DNA of 34,083 nt, taken from the NCBI GenBank assembly GCA_028822535.1, contig JAPKDO010000004.1, positions 1 through 34,083 on the forward strand, read 5' to 3'. This DNA is from Acidimicrobiales bacterium (GTDB taxonomy: Bacteria; Actinomycetota; Acidimicrobiia; Acidimicrobiales; Salinilacustritrichaceae). This document shows, in pieces, positions 1-7,948 of the stretch. The notes beneath the pieces are model-generated. The model saw only the letters and a list, made by a program, of their open reading frames with translations. It searched no databases and had not been told where the DNA came from. Each line of letters starts with the position of its first letter. Within the stretch, counting starts at the first letter, position 1. The translations under genes and the position numbers were made by a program.

Positions 1-212
1 ACCACCCGGCGCATACCAGAGCACGTCATCACCACCATCACCATCGAAATCACCGGCAACCGGCGTGTACGTGCCATTGATCGACGTCGGCCGACTCGTG
101 AACGAACGATCCCCATCCGACCACCACACGAAATCCGCCGCACCACCCGGCGCATACCAGAGCACGTCATCACCACCATCACCATCGAAATCACCGACGA
201 CCGGCGTGTAGT
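1..212. repeat. Tandem 141-bp (47-aa) repeat unit inside the VCBS/FG-GAP region
   Basis: accacccggcgcataccagagcacgtcatcaccaccatcaccatcgaaatcaccg at 1-55 recurs at 142-196 (period 141); similarity continues into ..accggcgtgta. The array continues off the left edge. Confidence 0.85.
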
Positions 213-3200
213 CGCCGCCGACCGCGAGGTCATCGAAGGCCGGTGACGAACCGTTCCACGCGATTCCGTCGCTGGCCGCCCCGGGTCGGTGACCGAGGAG
301 ATCGTCTGCACCGTCGCCGTCGAGATCTCCGGCGGCGATGCGCGCATCCCATCCGCCGATCACGTCGACGAACTGGGTGGCGGGGGCGGGTGCCACGGTG
401 ACGACGAAGTCGTGACTCGTGGTCCGGCCATGGGGATCGGTCGCGGTGACCGTGACGGGATGGCCACCCGGAGCATCGAACGTATGCGTGACCGATGGGG
501 TCGAGGTCGACTGCGTCACGTCGGCCACGCCGTCGTCGTCCAGGTCCCACTCGACCTCGGGGATCTGCTGCGCACCCGGGTCGCGGCCCACGTTGTCGGG
601 ATCGGTCACGTCCACGGTCATCGTGAGCGGCTCACCGACCACGGTCTCGTGCTCGAGGCCACTGGCATCGATCTCGGGCGCCGCGCTCTGCAGGGTCACC
701 TGCTGCGTGTGCCCATCCGTCCTCCCGATCGCATCGGTCACGGTGAGGTACACGTCGAAGGTGTCCGTCCCATCGGCGGGGAGGTCGACGAATCGATGCG
801 TCGGGTGCTGGTCCGTCGACGTCGTGCCGTCACCGAAGGACCAGTTCCAACCCACGATCGGGACGCCACCTGCGGGGACCGACTCGTCGGTGAACTCGAT
901 CGCGTCGGCGGTCGTGCACGGGTCCTCGACACAGTCCCCTCGGACGAACTGCGCGGCCAAGCGCTCCTCCACGACGAACTCGACCTCGACCATGCTGGTC
1001 TCGGCGCGCCCGCCGCCACCGAGGACGTGATCGTTGTGGCCGACGACCTCGGCCACGTAGGCCCCGGGTTCGAGCGTCGGCGTCCGGTAGCTGTTGCTCC
1101 GAATGCCCTGTCGGCTCGCGACCTCGGTGCGCTCGTCGCCGTCGACCGCGAGCACGGTGACGTCATGGCGCAGCGACCGGACCCCGGCGGGGTCGTCGAT
1201 GTCGATGGTGACCGAGTCGTCTGCATGACGGATGGGCGTGCGCAGGGTGATGGTCTGGTCGGGCGGCCAGACCTGGGGGCGGAAGAACTCCCACTCGGAC
1301 TGGACGCTGTTGTCGACGAAGCCGTCGATGACCGCTCGCCACCGGTAGAGGTCGCCGTCCACGAAGTCGCCAGCGGAGATCCCGGCACAGCCGAACCGGT
1401 CGTTCGAGGGATCGAAGTCGGCGGGCTGTGCGAGGTCGGCCAGCACCCGTTCGTCCACGCCGCCGCCCGTGATGTTCTCGAGAACGACGGCGTAGCGGTC
1501 CACGGTCCCGGCGTAGTGGGCCCATGCGAAACGGTTGTCGCGTTCGCCCACGGTGTCGCACGGTCCCGTCGCTCCCGTGGGCTCGATGGTGGGATCGGCG
1601 AACGCAACGGCAGACGCGACCGGCGCCTCGGCATCGACGTCGGCGAGATCCTCGATGCCGCCGCTGCCGCCGTAGCCGTCGACGACGTAGCCCTGGACCC
1701 AGGCCTGCATGCCCAGGCCAGCGGGTCCGATCGGGGCCCGACACATGAACATCTTCCAGCGATAGCCCTCGCCCTCCAACCATTCCGATCCTGCGTCGGG
1801 AACGTGAGGGACGTTGCCCAGGACCGTTGACAAGCCGCTACCGGTTCCCAGCGTCGACTCGACCTCGGCGCCGTTCCCGAAGCCGGCGTCGACACCAGCA
1901 GACGCTTGGAGCTCGACCTTCGTGGAGACCCCCAAGCTCACCTCGGACTCGAACTTGAGGATTCCGGTCAACGAAAACGTGCTGCTGTAGGAGGTCAGCA
2001 GCGACTGGGCCGTCTCGTTGAGGATGGAGATCGTCGCGCCCTCGGTCAGGTCGTTCCCGACCGACACGGCATGGGTCGCCGAGGTGAGCACGTTCGGACC
2101 CATCGGAGTGGGCGGCGACGTCCCGTAGTAGGGGTTGGCAGGTGAGACGGAGCTCGGTAGGGACCCGAAGCCCGGTGTCGGATCGTCGGGCGCGCCGAAC
2201 CCACCGTTGCACGGACCTCCGCTCGTGCTGAGGATCGATTCGGGCTCCTCGTCGTCGGCTCCGGGTAGGTACGAACCCGGGTTGCCGATCTCGATCGGGA
2301 TGGGGTCACCCAGGTCGGACTCGCCGGCGAGGATCCTGTCGAGCGAGGGACGGAAGACGCCGGACTCACCGAACAGTCCGGGCTGCTCCACCTCCAGCTG
2401 GGACAACAGGACGGACTGGTCGATGACTCCTCTGGAGATCGCGTGGTCGAAGACATCGCCGACCGCCAGTCCGGTCTCGTCGGAGACCACCTGTGCGCGC
2501 CACACGTCCTGCACGACCGAACGCATCACCACCGTGTGATCGGCGAACGAGCCGCCATAGCCCTCGGTGGTCTCGACAGTGACCGCCTCGGTCTCGCTGT
2601 TCTCCACCTCGTTCATGAACTGGTAGTCGACTGCCACCCCGACTCCACCACGAATGCTGTTCCCGGCGGCTCCCGAACCAGCGGTGACCGATGCCTCGAT
2701 CCCCATGTGCGTTCCGAGATGCGTCGACATCGACTTGGTCGTGCTGGTGCCGCTCGAGGACGTCTGGGCGAACTCGGGGGTGAACGTCGTCTGCTGCCCG
2801 AGACCACCAACCGTCGGTGGTGCCTGAAGCACCGCGACGGGAGCAACCGGCACGGTCCGAGTCGTCGGTGTGCCGCTCAGGAACTTGACGGTCATCTCCG
2901 TCCGCGAGCCTCGCGGCACGTGGGTGAGGAAGAGCGGCGGCGCCCCCTCGGCGTCGAACACGTCGAACGCGGCGGAGTCCGCCCCTTCGAAGTCCTCGCG
3001 GAGCTTCTCGAGGTCCGTGGAGAGGAAGTCGCTGGGCTCGATCGTCCAGGTGAACTGCTGTTGCTCGATCTCCTCGGACCACGGCAGCTCGCGCGCGTCG
3101 AGTTCTTGTCGCAACAGATTGCGGTGCGGCTGGGTGTTGACGAACAACCGCCGTTCCGAGCCGACTCGGCCGTAGCCGGCGACGGTGAGGCTGACCCAGT

Positions 3201-4827
3201 TCGGTGCCGTGTCGGCAACCGCTCCGCCGGCGAACTCCTCCTCGATGCCGGCGCACTGCTCGATGGACACCGGGCTCCCGAACTCGGTCAACCCGGTCGG
3301 CCTCGGGAGCAGGGTCTCGCAGGGAAACTGGATCGCGATCGTCAGGGACTCGAGGTCTTCGTACGTCTCCTCGATGATGGGCGGGCCGGTCGAGACGTCG
3401 CCGGGTCCGGGCTGGTGCAGCCGGTCGAACGTCCGCCGTTCGATGGGCGTGCCCTGGACGCCGTAGACGGGGTCGCGACCGTCTGGGTCCTCGCCGATCA
3501 CGGGCGAGTAGTCACGGGGCTGGTGATACGTGTCGATGATGTAGGCGCGGTCCTGCACCCCGGGGATCTCCGGGGTGAAGCCCGCGCACGCCACGTGGGT
3601 CACGTCGTGGACGACGCGGACATCGAACGATCCCGGCGTGATCTTCTCGAAGAATCGGCACGCCTGGTCGTGTCTGACCTCACGGCCGTGGCGGACCGAA
3701 CCGTCGTCACCCTCGAGTGTGTCGGAAACCGTCAACACGTCGACGAAGATCGGGTAGTCGGGTTGGGTCTCTCCGACCGCGACCGACAGTCGGCCGGTCG
3801 AGACGTTGGTGTCGAAGTAGCTTTCTCGGCACTGGAGGAGGAGGCTGACGTCTCCCTGATACAGCTCGCCGGACGCACGCGTCATCCCGGTCGACGTGCA
3901 GTCGAAGTCGAAGTCCACGAACACCGGCTGCACCGGGATGGCTGCGGGATCGACGAACAGGTCGGCGTCGAACGCAGACAGCGGCGGCCGGATCGTGGCG
4001 CCGATCGGACCGACGCTCACCGGGACGAGGTGCCCGTTGTCGAGCAGCACCATCAGCACCTCGCTGCCGGGGTCGTCGGACACCACGACGTTGCCGTCCG
4101 TGGTGCGGCCGGGGTTGACGGCGGGTCGGCCCGTGTCGGTCCAGGCGCGAGCGACGCCGGCGAGCGCGTTCGTCTCCTCGCCGAAGAAGGACTTCCCCAC
4201 GTCGTCGAGCAGCTCTCCCTCACCGGTGTCGACGTCGACTCGGTACAGCAGGCCGTTCGCGTCGACCACGATGGCCCTGTTCGGCACGCGGGCACCGCCC
4301 GAGAGCATGTCGTTCAGGAGCGTGCCGCCGACGATGTCGCGCACCTCGCCCTCGACGATCAGGCGGAGGTCGAACGCCTGGGGGTTCGGTGCGTCGACCG
4401 GTCCCCAGACCTGCATCGTCTGGTCGTCGTAACGCACGACGTTCCAGGAGCCGACCCTTCCCGTGTACGAACTCGGCGGCAACACGGCGACGTCGATCGG
4501 GGTGCGCGTCGGATCAGCACCGAGCGACGGGTAGCGGGCCGTGGCCATGTAGTCGTCGTGGATCGCGTCGCTCGGATGCCCATATGCGGCCGAGATCGTG
4601 CCGTCGGGGCGGTTCTTGATGTTCCAGCGATTCTCCCCCGAGAACAGATTGAACTCTGGCTCGGACCAGAACGGAAGCGTGACCTGTTGTCCGGCCGTCG
4701 GCGGGTCGCCGTCGCTCGGCAAGACCGACGCGAACGCCGACGCAGAGAGCGCGCACACGAGCAGGAGGACCGTGGCGGTCGTACCGCCGGCAGCTCGCAG
4801 GCGGGTACCGACGTGGGTTGTTCGCAT
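1..4827 (-). CDS. Large secreted protein, N-terminal signal peptide, two PKD-like domains and C-terminal VCBS/FG-GAP repeats; 3' end runs off the window
   Basis: My own reverse-strand translation from ATG at 4827 is open to base 1 (1609 codons, no stop). Starts MRTTHVGTRLRAAGGTTATVLLLVCALSASAFA (signal peptide); contains WNWSFGDGTTSTDQHPTHRF (PKD) and VVGDFDGDGGDDVLWYAPGG repeats. Missing from the ORF track, probably because no stop lies in the window. Confidence 0.85.
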   Translation of the reverse strand, partial: MRTTHVGTRLRAAGGTTATVLLLVCALSASAFASVLPSDGDPPTAGQQVTLPFWSEPEFNLFSGENRWNIKNRPDGTISAAYGHPSDAIHDDYMATARYPSLGADPTRTPIDVAVLPPSSYTGRVGSWNVVRYDDQTMQVWGPVDAPNPQAFDLRLIVEGEVRDIVGGTLLNDMLSGGARVPNRAIVVDANGLLYRVDVDTGEGELLDDVGKSFFGEETNALAGVARAWTDTGRPAVNPGRTTDGNVVVSDDPGSEVLMVLLDNGHLVPVSVGPIGATIRPPLSAFDADLFVDPAAIPVQPVFVDFDFDCTSTGMTRASGELYQGDVSLLLQCRESYFDTNVSTGRLSVAVGETQPDYPIFVDVLTVSDTLEGDDGSVRHGREVRHDQACRFFEKITPGSFDVRVVHDVTHVACAGFTPEIPGVQDRAYIIDTYHQPRDYSPVIGEDPDGRDPVYGVQGTPIERRTFDRLHQPGPGDVSTGPPIIEETYEDLESLTIAIQFPCETLLPRPTGLTEFGSPVSIEQCAGIEEEFAGGAVADTAPNWVSLTVAGYGRVGSERRLFVNTQPHRNLLRQELDARELPWSEEIEQQQFTWTIEPSDFLSTDLEKLREDFEGADSAAFDVFDAEGAPPLFLTHVPRGSRTEMTVKFLSGTPTTRTVPVAPVAVLQAPPTVGGLGQQTTFTPEFAQTSSSGTSTTKSMSTHLGTHMGIEASVTAGSGAAGNSIRGGVGVAVDYQFMNEVENSETEAVTVETTEGYGGSFADHTVVMRSVVQDVWRAQVVSDETGLAVGDVFDHAISRGVIDQSVLLSQLEVEQPGLFGESGVFRPSLDRILAGESDLGDPIPIEIGNPGSYLPGADDEEPESILSTSGGPCNGGFGAPDDPTPGFGSLPSSVSPANPYYGTSPPTPMGPNVLTSATHAVSVGNDLTEGATISILNETAQSLLTSYSSTFSLTGILKFESEVSLGVSTKVELQASAGVDAGFGNGAEVESTLGTGSGLSTVLGNVPHVPDAGSEWLEGEGYRWKMFMCRAPIGPAGLGMQAWVQGYVVDGYGGSGGIEDLADVDAEAPVASAVAFADPTIEPTGATGPCDTVGERDNRFAWAHYAGTVDRYAVVLENITGGGVDERVLADLAQPADFDPSNDRFGCAGISAGDFVDGDLYRWRAVIDGFVDNSVQSEWEFFRPQVWPPDQTITLRTPIRHADDSVTIDIDDPAGVRSLRHDVTVLAVDGDERTEVASRQGIRSNSYRTPTLEPGAYVAEVVGHNDHVLGGGGRAETSMVEVEFVVEERLAAQFVRGDCVEDPCTTADAIEFTDESVPAGGVPIVGWNWSFGDGTTSTDQHPTHRFVDLPADGTDTFDVYLTVTDAIGRTDGHTQQVTLQSAAPEIDASGLEHETVVGEPLTMTVDVTDPDNVGRDPGAQQIPEVEWDLDDDGVADVTQSTSTPSVTHTFDAPGGHPVTVTATDPHGRTTSHDFVVTVAPAPATQFVDVIGGWDARIAAGDLDGDGADDLLGHRPGAASDGIAWNGSSPAFDDLAVGGDYTPVVGDFDGDGGDDVLWYAPGGAADFVWWSDGDRSFTSRPTSINGTYTPVAGDFDGDGGDDVLWYAPGG

Positions 4828-4973
4828 GTGAGGCCTCGCGCGATCAGGGAGTGGCCTCGAACAACGCGCCCGCGACGATCCGTGGAGACCGGACCATACC
4901 GACTCGGCGGTCCCGTCGACGGTGAACGCTGGCGGCGACCGCGTCCGCCCGGGCGCCGGCGGTCGCTTGTCCG

Positions 4974-5399
4974 CTACTCGGCGGGTGCGGCGGCCGGGAC
5001 GGTCACGGCCGTGCCCGACTCGGTGAACGAGTCGCCGGCCAGCAGCGCCTTGGCGGCGCGGCGGAGGCGGAACGAGTCGAGCGGCTTGATGATCCAGCCG
5101 TCGACGTCGGAGCGCTTGGCGAGGAAGGTGTCGGCCTCGCGGTCGAGCAACATCAGGATCGACGAGTCGGGGAGGCGACCCATCGCACCCTCGGCCCGGA
5201 GGTGCATGGCGACGGCCATCCCGCCCATGTTGCCGATCTGCAGGTCGAGCACGACCAAGTCGGGAACGTGGAGATCGACCGCATCTGCGACCTCGGCGCC
5301 GGTCCGGACCCGGACCACCGTGGTGTCGCGATCGGCGAGTGCCGCGTCGACCTCGTCGGCGACGGCGTCTGTGTCGGTTGCGATGAGCACGACTGGCAC
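4974..5399 (-). CDS. Stand-alone response-regulator receiver domain protein
   Basis: VPVVLIATDTDAVADEV...DLVVLDLQIGNMGG...GWIIKPLDSFRLRRAAKALL: phospho-acceptor Asp and KP motif present. GTG start at 5399 chosen over the track start at 5792, which would lie antisense to the STAS gene. Confidence 0.8.
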   Translation of the reverse strand: MPVVLIATDTDAVADEVDAALADRDTTVVRVRTGAEVADAVDLHVPDLVVLDLQIGNMGGMAVAMHLRAEGAMGRLPDSSILMLLDREADTFLAKRSDVDGWIIKPLDSFRLRRAAKALLAGDSFTESGTAVTVPAAAPAE

Positions 5400-5406
5400 G
5401 TCGGGA

Positions 5407-5416
5407 AAGCTAGCGT
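5407..5416. promoter_or_regulatory. Overlapping divergent leaderless -10 elements
   Basis: aagctagcgt: TAGCGT (5411-5416) 7 nt before GTG 5424; reverse-strand TAGCTT (5412-5407) 7 nt before GTG 5399. Confidence 0.65.
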
Positions 5417-5423
5417 GCGCCGG

Positions 5424-5768
5424 GTGGACATCCACATCGAAGAGACCGCCCAGTACACCCTCTGCCGCCCCAGCGGTGAGCTCGACGCCTACACGGTCGG
5501 CGAGTTCCGAGAAGCCCTGGGCGGCATCGGCGAGGTGACCGCCTTGCTCATCGACCTGAGCGACGTGCCCTTCATGGACTCGGCCGGCCTCGGGGCGCTC
5601 ATCGGCGGCATCCGACGCACCCGTGAAGGTGGCGGCAACGTCGCCGTGGCGTGCAGCCGTCAATCGCTCACCCGCCTGCTCCACACCACCGGCTTCGACC
5701 GCATCGTCCCGGTCGAGGAATCCGTCGACGAGGCGGCCGCCAAGCTCGCCGACGGCGACGACAACTAG
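5424..5768 (+). CDS. STAS-domain anti-sigma factor antagonist
   Basis: VDIHIEETAQYTLCRPSGELDAYTVGEFREAL...LIDLSDVPFMDSAGLGALIGGIRRTR: SpoIIAA-like STAS with the DSAGLGAL phosphorylation-site motif. Confidence 0.88.
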   Translation: MDIHIEETAQYTLCRPSGELDAYTVGEFREALGGIGEVTALLIDLSDVPFMDSAGLGALIGGIRRTREGGGNVAVACSRQSLTRLLHTTGFDRIVPVEESVDEAAAKLADGDDN

Positions 5769-5792
5769 ACCGCGACAGCTAGACCGCGACAC
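5765..5792. repeat. Short tandem direct repeat (14 bp x2) across the STAS stop codon
   Basis: ctagaccgcgacag|ctagaccgcgacac. Confidence 0.7.
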
Positions 5793-5802
5793 TGCTGACT
5801 GG

Positions 5803-6909
5803 TCAGCGGAGGTAGGTCTCGATCTCGCGGAGTCCGTCGAGGTCGTGGACGTCGGAGCGCAGGAACGGCACGCGCACGACGGGCGCCGGCGCGACGGTCT
5901 CGGCCAACACTGCGAGATGCTCCTCCTCCCGTGACGACACGAGCTGGAAGTCGGCGAGGTTGCGGTAGAGGTCGCCGATCGCCTGCCCGTCGAGCGAGTT
6001 GGCCCGCTCCCGTGTCGCCTCGGCCAGTCCGTCGGCGAAGTTCGGGTGCATGCGGTTGATCACGAGGCTGCGGACGGGGATGCCGCCCTCGGCCAACTTC
6101 TCGGCGAAGAACGTGGCCTCGTCCATCGTGTCGCGCCGCGGCGACGCCACCAGGACAAACGCCGTGTCGTCGGCCCGGAGCAGCTCCTCGACCTTGGTCG
6201 CCCGGTCCTTGAATCCCTGTTCCATGCCGTCGAAGGCCTGGAAGAAGGCGATGGCGTCGTCGATGACGTCGGCCCCGACCACCTTGGCGATCGATCGGAC
6301 GAAGGTCTGCGCCGCCATGTTCACCGCCTTGAGCACGCCGCGGTTCGGCGCGGTCATGATCTTGTAGAGGCGATGGTCGAGGAACCGGGTGAGCCGGCTC
6401 GGCGCCTCGAGGAAGTCGAGCGCGTTGCGGGTCGGCGGCGTGTCGATGACGATCAGGTCGAAGTCGTGCTTGCCCGAGTTCCGTCCGTCGTGCAGCTCGT
6501 AGAGCTTCTCCATCGCCATGTACTCCTGCGTGCCGGAGAGGGCGCCGGAGATGTTGCGGTAGAAGCTGTTGTCGAGGATGCGCCGGCGCTGTTCGTCGTC
6601 GGACGCGTGCGCCCCGACGAGATCGTCGAACGTCGACTTGGTGTCGAGCATCATCGCGGACAGTTCGCCGGGGAAGTCGCCGTCGATGCGCGACGGTTCG
6701 TTGGTCAACCCGTCGAGGCCGAGTGCATCGGCGAGTCGCTTGGCCGGGTCGATCGTGACCACGACGGCCTTGCGTCCGGCCTCGGCCGCCTGCAGCGCGA
6801 TCACTGCGGCGGTCGTGGTCTTGCCGACGCCACCGGACCCGCAACACACGATGATCTCGCGCTCGCGGACCAGGGTCTCGAGCGTCTCGTCACCAGTGGG
6901 GCCGCTCAT
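5803..6909 (-). CDS. ArsA/Get3-family ATPase
   Basis: IIVCCGSGGVGKTTTAAVIALQAAEAGRKAVVVTIDPAKRLADALGL; FDLIVIDTPPTRNALDFL. Deviant Walker A and ArsA-type motifs. Confidence 0.9.
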   Translation of the reverse strand: MSGPTGDETLETLVREREIIVCCGSGGVGKTTTAAVIALQAAEAGRKAVVVTIDPAKRLADALGLDGLTNEPSRIDGDFPGELSAMMLDTKSTFDDLVGAHASDDEQRRRILDNSFYRNISGALSGTQEYMAMEKLYELHDGRNSGKHDFDLIVIDTPPTRNALDFLEAPSRLTRFLDHRLYKIMTAPNRGVLKAVNMAAQTFVRSIAKVVGADVIDDAIAFFQAFDGMEQGFKDRATKVEELLRADDTAFVLVASPRRDTMDEATFFAEKLAEGGIPVRSLVINRMHPNFADGLAEATRERANSLDGQAIGDLYRNLADFQLVSSREEEHLAVLAETVAPAPVVRVPFLRSDVHDLDGLREIETYLR

Positions 6910-7892
6910 GACCCCTCCCCCAGGGTCAGGTCGACATCGAGCGCCTCGATGCCGACCAGCATCGCCCGGGCGAGTCGGTCCAACTCGTCGGGTCCGATCT
7001 CGGATTGGAAGAGGAAAGGCATGGTGAGCTGCGGAAGCGGGAGTTGCTCGGACAGGCGATCGACCTGATCGGCCTGGAGCGCGATGCGATGGCGGCGGAA
7101 CTCGGCAGCTTCGTCCAACGCCTCGGCCTCGCCGGCGAGCAACGACACGTCGGCGTCCTCCGCAGCCTTCGCTGCGGGTTCGCCGAGCCCCGGGTAGTCC
7201 TCGTACAGCCCGTTGACCACGACGGGGCCGAGTCCGACGCCGACCTGGTCCTCGAGCGAGAAGGCGGTCTCGACCAACTCGTTGACCGGCGTCTCCTCGG
7301 GGAGGGTGACCAACAGGACCTGGCAGGCGTCATGGTCCTCGAGCAACTCGAGCACGTCCTTGGCCTGCGTGTTGATCGGGCCGACCTTGACTGCGTCCAT
7401 GAGGCCGCGGGCCGACCGGAGGAACGTGATGGCGTGGCCGGCGGCAGGCGCATCGAGGATGATCACGTCGGCGGCCGCGGACCGCTGCAACTGCTTGACC
7501 TTGCCGAGCACGAGGATGTCGCGGATGCCCGGGGCCGCGGTGGCGACGATGTCGAGCGCGCCCGACGACACCAGTCGCTTGGAGATGCGGGACAGGCCAT
7601 GGTCCTCGAGATACTCGATCAGCGCAGCGTCGGGCGTGATCGTGCGGGCCGTGACCTCGGCATGGCCGTCGGTTCCACCGCCCTTGTGCAGCACGAGTTC
7701 GTCGTAGCCGAGCTCGGGGTGGCCGAACATGAGGGGCAGGCCCGACTTGCCTTCGACCTCGACGATCAGGGACGACCGGCCGGCCATCGCGGCCGCTCGA
7801 GCGAGGGCTGCGGTGACCACCGTTTTGCCCACGCCGCCCTTCCCGGCAACGATGAGCAATCGAGATGCAGCGAAGTACTCCGTCGGTTTCAC
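6906..7892 (-). CDS. ArsA/Get3-family ATPase (partner paralogue)
   Basis: LLIVAGKGGVGKTVVTAALARAAAMAGRSSLIVEVEGKSGLPLMFG; 4-bp ATGA-type overlap with the downstream ArsA gene; SD-like GGAGAG upstream of the GTG start. Confidence 0.88.
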   Translation of the reverse strand: MKPTEYFAASRLLIVAGKGGVGKTVVTAALARAAAMAGRSSLIVEVEGKSGLPLMFGHPELGYDELVLHKGGGTDGHAEVTARTITPDAALIEYLEDHGLSRISKRLVSSGALDIVATAAPGIRDILVLGKVKQLQRSAAADVIILDAPAAGHAITFLRSARGLMDAVKVGPINTQAKDVLELLEDHDACQVLLVTLPEETPVNELVETAFSLEDQVGVGLGPVVVNGLYEDYPGLGEPAAKAAEDADVSLLAGEAEALDEAAEFRRHRIALQADQVDRLSEQLPLPQLTMPFLFQSEIGPDELDRLARAMLVGIEALDVDLTLGEGS

Positions 7893-7948
7893 CGAATTCT
7901 CTCCACAGCAGCTCTGGTCGACGCCGGAACCAGGTCACCCTATCCAGG

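Noticed and set aside
1-212. Regular repeats considered as a CRISPR array
   Set aside because: 141-bp unit is in frame and encodes VCBS/FG-GAP repeats; no 20-40 bp repeat/spacer alternation.
289-1830. 513-aa plus-strand ORF
   Set aside because: Antisense of the same large secreted gene; spurious GC-frame ORF.
2443-5538. 1031-aa plus-strand ORF (longest in the track)
   Set aside because: Antisense to the PKD/VCBS gene and then running into the receiver/STAS region; composition is high-GC mirror-frame (Arg/Asp/Val-rich) with no recognisable domains.
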